Positions 13,218 through 25,864 of a stretch of DNA of 64,000 bases are shown here, one piece after another. The position numbers were made by a program, and so were the translations under genes. The DNA is taken from positions 1,135,501-1,199,500 of the forward strand of contig OY978525.1 of assembly GCA_963854835.1 (NCBI GenBank), written 5' to 3'. The notes under the pieces were generated by a model, which was not told the origin of the DNA, ran no database searches, and saw only the letters and a program-made list of their open reading frames with translations. The number at the start of each line of letters is the position of its first letter. Within the stretch, counting starts at the first letter, position 1. The DNA is from Megamerina dolium (taxonomy: Eukaryota > Arthropoda > Insecta > Diptera > Megamerinidae).

Positions 13218-16200
13218 ATGGCATTAGATACTGATACAAAGACGAAGGATGCAGCATCTTTAGAAACTGTACTAGATGACAGGAACGTGGGAGCCGGCAA
13301 CATTGAACCTAATGCGAAAGGTTGGTTTCTTTTTTTTTAATTTTATATTAATACATATATTTCTACTAATCGTTATCCATATTGGATGCAATAATCATAA
13401 TTATCAATGAGTGTATTTTAAACAATGAATACATGTGTTTGTTATTCATATCGCCGGATTACAATAGAACAATCACAGAAATCACATAACAGCAGTTACG
13501 TAATTTTATTCTTTGTCGCGCTGTGGGGACGCATGTTGTTTTTCATGTTTAATGAATTCTCTGAAGCAATATAATACGAAGAGTGTAACACATGAGTTTC
13601 CGATATTAATCGGATACATAATCTTTGTAATTTCAAAATAATGTATAAAATATCATATAAAATACTGTCAAGTCAATCATTTAAATAAGTTTTTATTTTT
13701 TCACCGTATAAAATCGTCAAAATCCAAAATTTATATAAAAATTCAAATGATAACTTTGCATCTTTTAGTTATATTTTTCTGGCATTTGATATCAGCATAT
13801 TGTGATATGGGTGGTGGTGATGGTGAGCTTATAAGAGAATTAGTGCTCGAAAAATAAATATTGAAGATGAAAACGCATTATTTTTCTTATAAAAAATGTT
13901 CCATAATCGTTATTGACTTTCGTTTGAATTTGAGCTAATGCAACGCACCGTTCTTATCAGCAAATTCATATACATACATAGATAGGTACATACTTATTCA
14001 TGCTGCTATTACTGAGCGTAATATCGTAATACCTTTGATTAAAAATATGTAAAACTACCGTGTGCTCCTAGTTCCATACACATTTATATAAGAATACTAA
14101 TACCGTATTTACTTTGGTTGACTTAACTAACCCAATATCTAAAAGCACGTGACTAGCTGCTTCTTTTCTAGGTGGTATTAACAGTGGCGTGTATGTTGAT
14201 ACCTACATGCTGTGTAATATACACACTATTTTATTGTTCACTCTTACTTATTGCGATCGAGCTTTGGTATAATCACTGACTTAAGCCTTGAGAGTTGATT
14301 TATTTTTAATTAAAAATATGTAATAAAAATACAAAAAATAATAAATTATAAAATGGTGTTATTCTAGTTATTTCAGCCATTAACCTTTTGTTAGGTGATA
14401 TTTAAATATTCGAGTACTCCTCCAGATGTCTGAATATCATCCCTTTAACGAATCAATTTATTGCAGCAAATGTGTTGTACTGTGTAATAAATGATATACA
14501 TAGAAATTAATTAATATATTCCAGATTAGTCATTAACAATATGCGCATATGCATATCTATGAAAATTACTTGCAGTGATAATGCACTCGTTGCATATTTC
14601 ACAAAAGAGGTCAACCGAAATTCGAAATTTGAAAATTTACAATTTTAATTTTAAGAACATTGCATATGTCGATTTCGACCATATGCAGTTAGAATTCACA
14701 GGAGATGACAGGTTATAGTCTATGTGTTGAATTGATGTATCGAATTGATGTGATCAGAGCAAAAATGACTTGTGAGAGTTTTTCATTATATTCCGGGATT
14801 AGCATCGAATTACATGAATTACTTTTGTTCTCAGTACTCAGTGCTTGTTGTAATGTTTTTTTACCTTCAAATATTTTTAGGTAAAAATGAAGAAGATGAC
14901 GCAAAAAATGTGAAAGACGAACTAACTAACGGGCATGCCGTTGATAATGGTAACAAACATGAAGGCACCGTCTCTACAGCTGCAGCTGATACCAATGCTA
15001 ATGTTCTAGTTCAGAAATCGACCACAAATGAAGACGACGAAGAAGACAACGCAAACAAGAGCGTTGTGAAAAAAAATTCTGATGATTTGGATGCATCGTG
15101 TGAAGACGAAATCGACTTGGAGGCATTGCACGATGTTGGTATAACGGTGCACATTCAAAGCCCCGGCACCGAAATACTGGCCGTACAATTATCAAGTATG
15201 GAATTGGTTCAAGAGATTCACCAGCTGCTGATGGATCGTGAAGATACATGCCATCGTACGTGCTTCTCCTTGCAATTGGATGGTGTTACTTTGGATAATT
15301 TTGCTGAGCTGAAGACTGTTGAACATTTAAAAAATGGTTCCACCATAAAGGTGGTCGAAGAACCGTACACGATGCGTGAGGCGCGCATACATGTACGTCA
15401 TATACGTGACTTGTTGAAGAGCATGGACCCATCGGATGCATACAATGGTGTCGAGTGTAATTCGCTTACATTTCTCAATACGATCACACAGGGGGACTTG
15501 CTCGAAAAGAAAAAATCACGACCCGACTCTGTCGATTGTACTCCGCCAGAGTATGTGATGCCAGGCGCAAAGGAAATACCACTGCTGCCATTGCAACCGG
15601 GCGTAAAGAGCTCTAGAGGTCCATTGGCGCTGAAGGTGCTTACTACGTCTGCCTGGAATCCACCACCCGGTCCTCGAAAGTTACATGGTGATTTGATGTA
15701 TTTGTACGTTGTGACAATGGAGGACAAGCGGTTTCACATTTCAGCTTGCCCCAGGGGCTTCTACATAAATCAATCGACGGATGAGGTATTCAACCCGAAA
15801 CCGGACAATCCAAGTCATTTGAGCCATTCACTGGTCGATATGCTGTCGCAAATCTCACCGACGTTCAAACGAGCTTTCCAGCAAATGCAAAAGAAACGAA
15901 CTTTGCGTCATGCCTTTGAGAGAGTAGCCACACCGTATCAGGTGTATCAATGGAGTGCTCCCCAATTGGAGCACACAATTGATGCCATTCGTGCTGAAGA
16001 TGCGTTTTCTTCCAAATTGGGGTATGTACATAGATGTGGAGATAGTCCCGACTTTGCCTATCCTCATAATACCATATATGTTATTTATTTAGATATGAAG
16101 AGCATATTCCTGGTCAGACACGCGATTGGAATGAGGAACTCCAGACGACACGTGAACTGCCGCGAAAATCCTTGCCGGAACGTTTGTTGCGAGAGCGTGC

Positions 16201-19200
16201 CATCTTTAAGGTGCACGGAGACTTTGTTATCGCTGCAACGCGTGGTGCTATGGCCGTCATAGATGGCAATGTGCTCGCCATCAACCCCGGCGAAGACCCG
16301 AAAATGCAAATGTTCATATGGAACAACATTTTCTTCTCGCTGGGCTTTGACGTGCGTGATCACTACAAGGAATTGGGAGGAGATGTTGCGGCCTTTGTTG
16401 CGCCTCGCAACGATTTACACGGCGTACGTGTTTATAGCGCCGTCGACATTGAAGGACTCTACACTCTGGGTACGGTGGTCGTCGATTATCGTGGTTACCG
16501 TGTGACGGCTCAATCCATAATTCCCGGCATTCTCGAACGCGAACAGGAGCAGTCGGTTGTATACGGTTCCATTGATTTTGGCAAGACCGTCCTAAGTCAC
16601 CCCCGGTATTTGGAATTACTCCGCAAGGCGGGTAAGCATTTAAAGATTCTGCCGCATTCGGTGTTGAATGAATGTGGCGACAAGGTGGAACTGTGCTCGT
16701 CCGTAGAGTGCAAAGGCATCATCGGTAACGATGGTCGTCATTACATCTTGGATTTACTTCGTACATTCCCGCCGGATGTTAACTTCCTGAGGTTGAATGA
16801 CGTTGAACTAAGTGACGAGCTGAAAGCAATGGGTTTCCCCATCGAACACAAACACAAGCTATCGTGCTTGCGCCAGGAGCTGCTTGAGGCGTTTATTGAA
16901 GACCGTTATGTCAGTTTTATTCGCAATGCGGCTCAGCATTTGCAACAGTTGAATGCGAATAAAGGCGGCAAAGCTGACGAAGAAGAGTGTGTAAGTGGTG
17001 GTGGTGGTGGTAATGAGAACGTAGAAAAAATTGCCGAGAAATTGGCAATTGAAAATAAAATTGATGGAGGGGAGGAAACAAAAATCGAAAAGAAAACTGC
17101 CGAGGCAATGGCACACGCATATGATGCTATCAAGGAGGTTCAAACTAATGTAGCTACGGCCGATGAAAAACAAGCATCTGAAGTGGTGAAACGAGCATGC
17201 GCGGCTGTGGGTTCGCTGAAAGAGAAAGAGTTTGATTTTCGTTTCAATCCAGACGTTTTCTCGCCGGGCATACGTCATGTCGATGACCCAGATGGTCCAA
17301 ATTCAATTGTAAAACAGAAGAAACTGGTGCAAGAAGCTGCCGAATTTTTGATTATGAAGCAGATACCTGCCTTCATTAAAGATCACATGGGTCATACGTC
17401 TCCACCGATGGACGGCACAAGTATTACAGAGTCACTGCATAGTCATGGCATCAATATGAGGTAAGAGCCTGCTGGTACGTTCGATAGAAAATCTACTTAC
17501 AACCGCATTGTTTTTACGTTTCAGATATTTGGGCAAGGTGATCAACTTAATTTTGCAAGTGCCGCGCATGGAGTACCTACATCGTCTAGCCGTATCAGAA
17601 TTAATTATACGCTCAGCCAAGCATATCTATTACACATACATGCAGAACACAGATAGTATGCATCTGGCGGCGGCCATAAGTCACTTTTTGAATTGTTTCC
17701 TTACCATGGGACCAATAAATGCTACACTCAATTCGGATGATGCTCCCAAGCCGAACAAGCGTGGCAAGAACAAAAACAAAAGTGCCAAAAATGGCAAAAA
17801 CTCCTTTACCAATGAGAACAACGAATGGGTGTCGCTGACGCCCAAATCGATGTGGATGCAGATCAAGAAAGAGGCCAAATCCTACTGGGACTTCGATCTG
17901 AATTGTGACTCGATAGAGAGCGCTGTCAGTGCGTATAGCATTCAGCGCATTAGTTTAATGCGTGCCTTTTGTTTGAAAGTCGGTATTCAGGTGCTATTGC
18001 GCGAGTATAATTTTGAGTCGCGCAACAAGCCGACTTTCAGTGATGAGGACATCCTTAATGTGTTCCCCATTGTGAAGCACATAAATCCCAGAGCTTCGGA
18101 TGCGTACAATTTCTACACTACAGGCCAGTCCAAGATACAACAGGGCCTCTTCAAGGAGGGCTACGAATTGATAAGTGAAGCTTTGAACTTGCTAAATAAT
18201 GTATTTGGTGCAATGCACTCGGAGAATGGCTCCTGCTTGCGTATGCTGGCACGTTTAAGTTATCTTTTGGGCGATGCACAAGAGGCACTGGCCATTCAAC
18301 AGCGATCGGTTATAATGAGTGAGCGTGTAAATGGTATTGATCATCCATGTACCATCTTGGAATATGTAAGTAAATGTGTTATACGCTAAGTGTTGCCTGT
18401 ACGTTGATCTCACACATGTTTCTCAATTTCAGACTCACTTATCACTTTATTGCTTTGCTAATGGACAAATTAGTACTTCGTTGAAATTGTTATATCGTGC
18501 ACGATATTTGTTGGTGCTAATTAGCGGAGAGGATCATCCAGAAGTGGGGCTCATAGATGTATGCTTTCTTATCGACATTGTTATATTTTATTTTATTGAC
18601 ATGTATCTTCATTTGTATCACAGAGTAATATCAGCCTAATTTTGCACGCTGTTGGTGAATATGAGCTGTCTCTGCGATTTATCGAACACGCCCTGCAATT
18701 GAATATGAAATATTTTGGTAACAAATCAATGCATGTAGCAATTAGTTATCATTTGGTTGCCAGAACGCAATCATGTATGGGCGATTTTCGCTCAGCCTTA
18801 AACAACGAAAAAGAGACATATACCATTTACAAATCGCAAGTACGTACTATGGCATTAGTGCGAAACGTTTATCATTTGATTTTGTTTTTCTTGCAATTTT
18901 AGTTGGGTGAGTCGCATGAAAAGACACGAGAATCTGCCGAGTGCCTTCGTTTGCTAACTCAGCAAGCAGTACTGTTGCAGCGTAGAATGAATGATATATA
19001 TTCAAATGGTAAACTCACTACTAGTCTTCCACCTATTCACATTCAACCACCAACAATGGGCTCCGTCCTCGACATGTTAAATACAATCAATGGCATTTTG
19101 TTTGTTCAATTAAGGTGAGCTTATTTCTCAATAGCCCTTCGATAATAAAACAATAAAAAAATATGTTTTTTTTTGCGCAATTCAGTCAAAAGGACATTGC

Positions 19201-19471
19201 CAAGGTGAGGACAGAAATTGAAAAGCATTTGAAAAATACCAATGAAAGCAATGAAACTACCGAGTCTCTAAAGAAGTTGACATCCAGCATTGTTGGTGGT
19301 ATTTCTAGTGCAACAGCAACAACAACAAACAATGATGAAGAGACTGAAAGTGTTACAGCACGTCAAAATGGCAGCACCAATGGCAATCACAATGACAGCA
19401 GCAGTAGCACCAGCAGCACTATAGTCAACGATCAACACAAAACAATAACGGCAGCTGCAGTTAATAGTTGA
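13218..19471 (+). CDS. clu: Clueless / clustered mitochondria protein (complete, 8 exons)
   Basis: Large cytoplasmic, ribosome-associated RNA-binding protein that keeps mitochondria dispersed and works with the PINK1-parkin pathway. Exons: 13218-13320, 14881-16021, 16093-17460, 17525-18365, 18433-18558, 18624-18839, 18903-19114, 19186-19471. Together they encode 1430 aa, near the fly protein's size as I recall it. Domain order: acidic N-terminus; ubiquitin-like CLU_N region (from about residue 85, [20 protein letters not shown]); the Clu domain; a poly-Gly and charged linker; a CLU-central region; and TPR repeats in exons 4-7 (e.g. [17 protein letters not shown]). The Ser/Thr/Asn-rich C-terminus is low complexity. 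Intron 1 (13321-14880) is 1.56 kb and likely regulatory. AATAAA lies at 19594 and 19604. Confidence 0.97.
13321..14880 (+). other. First intron of clueless
   Basis: A 1.56-kb intron with a GTTGGT donor after a 103-nt coding exon and a pyrimidine-rich acceptor ending ATATTTTTAG at 14880. The sequence is AT-rich with no open frame of note. Reading phase matches on both sides: the glycine codon GGT spans the junction. Confidence 0.75.
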
Positions 19472-19593
19472 ATATTTTGTTATTAAGATGACTTTTTCAC
19501 TCAAAGTGTATCTACGAATATGCATCGCAAAAACAAACAAACAAAAAAACAAATGAGAATATTGGGGAATGGTTTCTCATTTATTTTCTTCAT

Positions 19594-19609
19594 AATAAAC
19601 AGCAATAAA
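19594..19609 (+). promoter_or_regulatory. Two poly(A) signals of clueless
   Basis: AATAAA occurs at 19594-19599 and again at 19604-19609, about 125-140 bases after the clu stop codon. Either could direct cleavage before the converging calypso gene. Confidence 0.6.
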
Positions 19610-20018
19610 ACATTTAAAGCTCAATGCCTTTAGTGATTTATACACATATTCAGTGATTGTTCAGTGGTTCAGTCGGAAGTTTTATGATGTTTGGGAATGC
19701 TTTATATAGTGTCAAAATAAATTGGTCTCACATTAAAAGAATGCATAAATCATGGTTGTGGTTTGATTGTTTGTCTATATATTGCCACCTTCCAAATGCT
19801 GAATTCAACAATTTTCGAGATATTCAGACTCATTGTGACGCGGCAATTGGTGCAGCAAAATGCCTAAATAATTTACAAATGCTCCCTTATCGCCTTGAAC
19901 TGGAAGCAGACCTTTCTTGTTCGCGATATCGTGTATATGCAAAAAGTACTTTATAAAAAATGTATTTCTTTCATTTATGACATGCTTATGCTTATGCTTT
20001 AATGCGACATCAAATAAT

Positions 20019-21378
20019 TTATTTTCGTTTTTTACACTTATTTCGCCCTTTTCTTCTTCTACCGGGTGCTTTTGTTGATTTGCAATTTTTTTGTTTCTGA
20101 GCAGCAGCTGTATGTGTTGTACTTGATTTATTGATGCGATTTGAAACGTTCTGCCCGCCTATTTTCTTTGGTAACAAATGCTGGCTGACGAGCTCTCCCA
20201 GTACTCCTTGATGCGCCAGCATTGAGAGAAATGTACATATAAATTCGTCATAATTATGCGTGCGACGGCAATCGTCAACCTTTTAAAGATAATTATTAGT
20301 AAAATCATTATTATTACACTGGAAATTTCATTACCTTAAACATGTATCGGCGATCGTTTTCATCATTTAAATGCTGCTCGTTGATAGCAATTTCTGAATC
20401 AAGATTTTTTAGCAAGCTCTGCAAGTCGCGTACGGTGAACGCATTGGCTTCAATCATTGACGATGATGAAGTAGTTAAATCATCAGTACCGGCACCTTCA
20501 CCCTTCACTCCTTCAGCTCCATCAGCACCACTTTCGTTGGCTTTCAGTAGCTTTTGCAATGTGCCCGACACTATCGTTTGGTTAGTTCTTAACATTTTCA
20601 ATTTGTGCGTGATTGCTATACGGCGGTCTGGTACCACCGCCATTAGGTTAAAACGTATGTCTTGTTCTCCGGTAGTGATACCTAATCTTTCGGCCATTAC
20701 TCGACGAAATTTGTCTGTCCAATCCTCACATTCCTCCCATGGCCCATGGTCCATTGGATATGGTTTCAAGCCATCCAATTCGAAGAGATGGCCATTGATG
20801 GGTACAAAACTGACAAAGTGGAATGCTTCACCTGTAAAACGACCCGTGGACACACCGGCTCCAGCACCGCGATCCAGACGGCGGCGTGCTTGTGGCATGG
20901 CATGCGAATTATGTGCACACGCTAGTTCGGGAGTATTACCGATTGCCCAGCCCTTATTCTCGGGTGACATTCCCTTGGTATGTGCTTTCAAGCGATTGAG
21001 AGTTTCACCCAAAGTTTCCGCAGCTTCACTGCAATTAAGCAATACAGACAACAATGCATGTGTAGCGCAACTGTTTGGAACGACTTGCTGGGCAAAGAAA
21101 ATGCTCGATACAGCTTCTTCGTCTTTAACAAATATCTCAGCAGTTGTCTCTACGATTTTACGCCGAGCTCTGCGTTCCTCGATCCAACGAAACAAGAAAA
21201 TAAACCCATAGACAGGACCTTCAATGGGCTTTTGCAAATCGTATACTTCTTCCACCTGTACATCTTTAACGCCAAAATCTTCTAACAACAGCGTGAACAA
21301 GCCAGGATCGGATTCCAGTTCGAGCCAACCGTCAGTAAGAATAGTGGGCATTTTGTGTGATGTCATTATTATTTGCAC
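20019..21378 (-). CDS. calypso: Calypso, BAP1-type ubiquitin C-terminal hydrolase (2 exons)
   Basis: Catalytic subunit of the Polycomb PR-DUB complex. With Asx it removes mono-ubiquitin from histone H2A in the nucleus. Exon 1 is 20335-21378 and exon 2 is 20019-20279; they join in phase 0 to 434 aa from the first ATG. In-frame ATGs at 21378, 21366 and 21351 leave the start open, because conservation begins at [20 protein letters not shown]. The peptidase C12 triad is visible: Gln98, Cys104 ([12 protein letters not shown]), His187 (GEAFHFVSF) and Asp202 (ELDGLKPYP). The C-terminal ULD-type region ([19 protein letters not shown]) and a basic tail ([14 protein letters not shown]) match the BAP1 class. 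The gene converges on clu and is head-to-head with KGD4. Confidence 0.96.
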
Positions 21379-21702
21379 ATTTATATTTTCTTCATTAAAA
21401 TTATTGATTATTATTTATTTATATCAGTAGAATCTTCGTAGTAGGAACATTGGATCGATTATGTAAATATTTGCCTTTATTTTGATTTACTCGGCACCGA
21501 AACTTTTTTGTCAAATGAATGCACAAGGAATATTTATTTCACCTCACATTTGTTATTAATTATTATAATGAAGTCAGTTGCGATTGGGCTTGATCCAAAT
21601 TATACTAACATATTGGCAACACTGCAAACAGCTGATTTTCAGTCTGTTGTAAAAAAAATTAAAATAATCAAAACTAATTGGAAAACCACAAAGGCTGTTA
21701 TA
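21379..21702. promoter_or_regulatory. Shared bidirectional promoter region of calypso and KGD4
   Basis: Only about 320 bases separate the outermost calypso ATG (minus strand) from the likely KGD4 ATG at 21703. Part of this must be KGD4 5' leader, so both promoters lie in a very short interval. An upstream in-frame ATG at 21568 would add 45 residues that do not look conserved. No TATA box is convincing. Confidence 0.55.
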
Positions 21703-22054
21703 ATGGTTTTTCTTAATTTGACCAGATTTACTGCTGCTAGACGTGTGCCTCTTATCAAGTTTCGTAAGGGTGGTAAAGTATACACTGAAGGTACAGCTGC
21801 CACATCAACAACACAGGCGAGTTCAAGTTCTACCGCTGCAAAAACTAGCAATAAGAATCCAAGTGTAACTTTTTCCTTCTGCTTTCTATATGCACATTAA
21901 ATTGAAAAATGCAATATTAATCAATTAAGTTTTATCATTAAAACAGGGTGCACACACAGCGGCAATTGAAGACTGGCAACTACCTCCTCGATACTGGCGA
22001 AAACCGATTGACTCGGCCGAAATGGATTATATAAATCGTGGTGGTCCGGCTTAA
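21703..22054 (+). CDS. KGD4: KGD4 / MRPS36, alpha-ketoglutarate dehydrogenase component 4
   Basis: Small mitochondrial protein first listed as ribosomal protein S36. It is now known to link the E3 subunit to the 2-oxoglutarate dehydrogenase core. Exons 21703-21864 and 21947-22054 join in phase 0 to 89 aa; the human protein is 103 aa. Recognition rests on the N-terminal RRVPLIKFRKGG and the C-terminal LPPRYWRKPIDSAEMDYINR followed by GGPA. The linker is Ser/Thr/Ala-rich. The start at 21703 (MVFLNLTRFTAARR) gives a mitochondrial-type N-terminus; the longer frame from 21568 is possible but less likely. It pairs head-to-head with calypso. Confidence 0.88.
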
Positions 22055-22759
22055 TATCACATCAGTTGTGATACTTATTTAATTTATGTTAGACTTTATT
22101 TGGACTGCAGATGAAATGTAACCAGTAAACAGCTTAAAATTGGCTAAACAATTTTGATTACATATATTCTACCTACTTTATTTACTTCTTTTATTAATTT
22201 GGGAAACAGCTGGGTCAGATAACATGGCGTAGAAAAGAATTTGTTGCATAATCTCCAAATATTATAGATTTTTGAGCATATACAGCGTGTTTTTTTAAGA
22301 CTTCATAATTATTGGTCAACAGATTGTCTGCGGCTGCAACATTGCAACAATTGTCAATACTTAAATAACATTGCTTTCTTGTATAGACGAACGAACTGAC
22401 TGCGATATTGAAACGACAATAATTGATGCAGTAATCGACTTAATAGGTCGATTATCGATAGCAACCAAAATTAAGTTGCCAACTGGTAACCATAATGTGC
22501 ATAATAAGATTTAATACTAAAGGAATTGTTAGCTGTCACAATACAACACCAAATTTGATTTTACTTACTTCTTCCCGAAATAATCGTAAAAAAACAGAGT
22601 TGCATAGAAAAAAATCTAACAAAGTAATCGGGGAATTTCATAAAATCCTAGATTATGGTAGTAGTAATTTTATATTTCCCATATGCTAGTTTGAAATTAG
22701 ATTTGAGTGATAATCTCAAAAACGAGAATAATGTCGTGTGTAAACATACTCTAAAAAAA
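22055..22759. other. Intergenic DNA after KGD4
   Basis: No gene was seen. A DRE-like TATCGATA lies at 22453-22460 inside a run of CGATTA/TCGAT motifs (22430-22460). It could belong to an unrecognised promoter or a repeat. Confidence 0.35.
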
Positions 22760-23108
22760 TGCCAGTCCGATAAAAGTGATACTTCTTTTATCATTTAATT
22801 TTAATTGATTCAGTACAATTTGTTCACTTTTTTCATATAATAAATAACTTCTCTTTGTGTTTTATTGTCTGAAATTTATAGAAGATTCTCTTAAAATATG
22901 GTAAGTAATTTCGATATTCACCAGCACTAATGTTCGAACTGTTAACTGCCAGACGCCACCTCAAAAGCCTGAAACAAGTTCGGAATTTGGCAACTTTCAG
23001 GCTTTTCTGACTTTGATTGTGGTACAATTGCACTAAATAATCTTTCAGGATTGAGCACATAAAGCCGCAACCAACGCCTGAAACAGCCTGGTATGGAGCT
23101 TCAGTTTA
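22760..23108 (+). repeat. Dispersed foldback-type repeat, copy A
   Basis: Positions 22760-22915 align at roughly three quarters identity, same direction, with 28936-29080. Shared blocks include CATTTAATTTTAA, TGATTCA and TTTTATTG.CTGAAATTT. Its right end, 23062-23108, is the inverted counterpart of the left end of copy B at 28639-28677 (AACGCCTGAAA...GTATGGAG). Inside are perfect inverted 12-mers AAAAGCCTGAAA (22963) and TTTCAGGCTTTT (22995). I infer a non-autonomous element with inverted ends; no clear target duplication was found. Confidence 0.6.
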
Positions 23109-23267
23109 GGGTCAAACATCTTAAATGCATTTGTCTATTTTTTCGGTTTATTACTAATTTCTTAAAATTACATTAGCTTGTAAAAAATTTTGTAATTTTT
23201 ACAATAACTAAAATAATTTACAAATTTTATTTAAGAAAATAAAAATATTAAAAGAGAAAACTCATAA

Positions 23268-23400
23268 CTTTTGCACTACCTGAACAGATGTTGACATTCC
23301 TCTCTCATTGAGACATTGACACTACCTGAACATGTTTTGGCATATTCTGTGAATTTCAACATGTCTGAACATGTTTTGGCATGTCTTGAGCATGCCAAGA
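23268..23400 (+). repeat. Short imperfect tandem repeat
   Basis: The words CACTACCTGAACA and CTGAACATGTTTTGGCAT each occur twice within about 130 bases, interleaved with GACATT words. This is a degenerate tandem array without a coding frame. Confidence 0.5.
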
Positions 23401-24102
23401 TTACAAATATTGTAGTACGATTGCTATACTTTGTTAATTATACTATGTCGTGTCTGTTTCCGTTCTTTAGTATGTGTTGTCCTTGATCTTGCTCAATGTT
23501 ATTAAACTCACATGCAAATAAAAAGGTGGTATTATTAGAACAGCTACCTTGATCTTTCAATTAATATTCCTATAGGATGATGAACATTGTGTTTTTGAGT
23601 TCGACAATAACGTGAATAAGTTAAAAACGTGGGTACGTAGTTATACACAAAATTAAAAAAATAACTTTTAAAAAAGTCGATACCAAATTCAGATTGATCT
23701 TATTTTTCACTATAACTATGGATCGCTATTTTTTAAATAATCAGATTCATATAATCCGTAAAAAATTGTTTGTGATTTGTTTGAATCGAGAGAAAATAGC
23801 ACATAACTTACAACCCAAGTGTAATAATGCTAATGCCTGTGACAGGCATCTGCTAAAAAACCATGGTAATTATGCTATGAAAAATACCTACTTCACTATT
23901 TGGGTGACAGACTTCACATAGTAAGTCATATGTTTTTAACACCTGTTTTTATATTTTTTTAATTCAGAATGTACGAATTTTTGTGGGTTCCGTGCATTTT
24001 TTCATGTTTTTTGTCCACAAATCAATGACTTTTGTAGTGTCGTTGCTTCCCAAATACCTTCCATTTGTAAATATTTTCACTTTATTTAATAAAACCTATA
24101 AA

Positions 24103-24204
<102 letters not shown>

Positions 24205-24225
24205 CATATATATACATATTCTCTT

Positions 24226-24478
24226 CCATTACTGTTGTGGACAATATTAGAAGGGACCCACTTATTTTAGCCGGTTCCAAACGACATAACCCTTGTGACA
24301 TTACTTTTTCTGAGCTTTGTCACAGAGTTCTTTTAGAAGCTTTTTCATGGCAAGTTGTTACTGTCGGAAGAATTGCCAGTTGCTTGCCGGCAGGTGGGTA
24401 CCGTTCGAAAGAAAAATCTTTTCGATATTAAATTTCTTATGCATCAGCCGAGGACTGAATCACGACCTACAGATCAGA
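24226..24478 (-). mobile_element. tRNA-headed SINE, copy 2 (5'-truncated)
   Basis: The body matches copies 1 and 3, including CCGTTCGAAAGAAAAATCTT and the segment AGCTTTGTCACAGAGTTC. The head ends near 24478 after part of the B-box region, so the A-box half is missing. The element runs on the minus strand. Its tail side abuts the (TA)n array at 24104-24202. Confidence 0.82.
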
Positions 24479-24913
24479 AAACATAAAATATAAAAACAAA
24501 CATAAATTTTCAATATATTTTTATTATGTCAGCTGATTTTGGTTTTTCGCAGCCATTGAATTGAACAATTTGGTGGCATGGCAAAAACAAAACCAAATCT
24601 GAGCATGAAATTCACGCAAAACGACGCTAATGGCTGAAATTGTCTATAATTGTCTGGACGCCTATATTACATAAACACAAACAATTTTCATTCTTCTTTG
24701 ACAACTAACACATACTCTCATTTGTCTTGTGTAAACGCAGCTTTTACATGACTCCGATATACTGTTGAATTGCTGTTGAAGTAATATCACCTTGAATTGA
24801 GTTTTGTTATTTTATACACGCGGCTTTAATTCAAAGGTGTAATAAGGAAAAAGAAAAGAACCAAAGACAAATGCCATTGTGTCGAAAGAGACAGAACGCC
24901 AACTTATTTGACC

Positions 24914-25135
24914 TTAAAAAATATGTTCATTATTGCACATAGTCTGACTATATTTCCGAAATACTTCGTTCAGCTTCTTCGATGAAGTGTTATCTTCTAC
25001 ATTATCAGACGTACATTGTATTTGGTGTGACTCGTATGAACTCAGCGAACAAAGAAATATAAAGTAGATTGCAAAATTTCCAATAAGATTTGGCCGTAAA
25101 TCCTGTAAAAATAACCATATCGGAATTTTCCACAA
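24914..25135 (-). CDS. Unidentified coding-like stretch with a hydrophobic segment
   Basis: Unrecognised. A 73-codon frame on the minus strand has ordinary codon usage, a hydrophobic stretch (NFAIYFIFLCSLSS) and a polar C-terminus ending CNNEHIF. An acceptor-like TTTTTACAG lies just before the codons for DLRPNLIG, so it could equally be the last exon of a small gene whose first exon lies to the right. No family was recognised; it may be chance. Confidence 0.25.
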   Translation of the reverse strand: MWKIPIWLFLQDLRPNLIGNFAIYFIFLCSLSSYESHQIQCTSDNVEDNTSSKKLNEVFRKYSQTMCNNEHIF

Positions 25136-25228
25136 TAGTGAAGTGTAAAAAAAAAAAAATAAGCTCTATAGCGAAAATTGTGCTCGTGCATGTTTACTTA
25201 AAATTGGATATTTTTATTAAACCTTTGG

Positions 25229-25411
25229 ATGGGTTTTAAAGGAATGAATAAGAATATCAGTAAAGACTGTCTAGGTCTTCGTCTACGTGTTAGCGGTCTA
25301 CATCAAACTTGGAAGTGGTTGCACCAAACCATTGCTCTACACGAATATTTGATTTCGGTGACATCAGCGGACACAGCAGCAGCCAAGTGTAAAAAGATCA
25401 AAGTCCATTAG
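25229..25411 (+). CDS. Unidentified coding-like stretch
   Basis: Unrecognised. A 60-codon frame encodes LGLRLRVSGLHQTWKWL and ends KCKKIKVH. Composition is protein-like rather than AT-biased. It could be the final exon of a small gene, since an acceptor-like ATATCAG lies near 25260. It is upstream of, and on the same strand as, Lipt1, but no splice from it into Lipt1 is evident. Confidence 0.22.
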   Translation: MGFKGMNKNISKDCLGLRLRVSGLHQTWKWLHQTIALHEYLISVTSADTAAAKCKKIKVH

Positions 25412-25864
25412 ATTGATACTATACGACAACCTCATATATTTGATAAATATAATATATATATACAATAATACATAGACACAAGTACAGAGATATAAGATCT
25501 AATACTATATATAAAAAAAAAAAACATATTTATATAAATACACTCAAATAATATGTTGATGTGTTGATGAACCAAATGAGACATTTGCTTATGCATAATA
25601 ATACCCCAGCGATATTGTGACTTTAAATGAAATAGAAAAACATAGATGAACAATTTTTTCAGTTGAACATCTTAAAGATATCCTAGCCATAGTTATCTAC
25701 GAAGACCCTCACAGTCTATTCTTTATATTGTAATTTCGAGAGAACAAAATCCGAAATTAATCAATTTACGAGCCCTAGCTATCGGCAAAACAGCAATAAT
25801 CCCTAACCTCAATTTAAATTAAATTCAAGCAAATTATTTAACAAGTAAGCACAAATCAGCTGAC

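Noticed and set aside
19657..19956. 99-codon plus-strand frame between clu and calypso
   Set aside because: No domain or splice signal was recognised. It lies in the converging 3' UTR region after the clu poly(A) signals. Its length is unusual but not enough to call a gene.
20018..20023. Reverse-strand AATAAA overlapping the calypso stop codon as its poly(A) signal
   Set aside because: Cleavage there would leave almost no 3' UTR. The hexamer arises from the Lys and stop codons, and a signal further downstream is more likely.
20342..21211. 289-codon open frame on the plus strand
   Set aside because: It lies exactly antisense to calypso exon 1, whose translation carries the full catalytic triad. 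The plus-strand product is Ser-rich with no domain, a shadow of the real gene.
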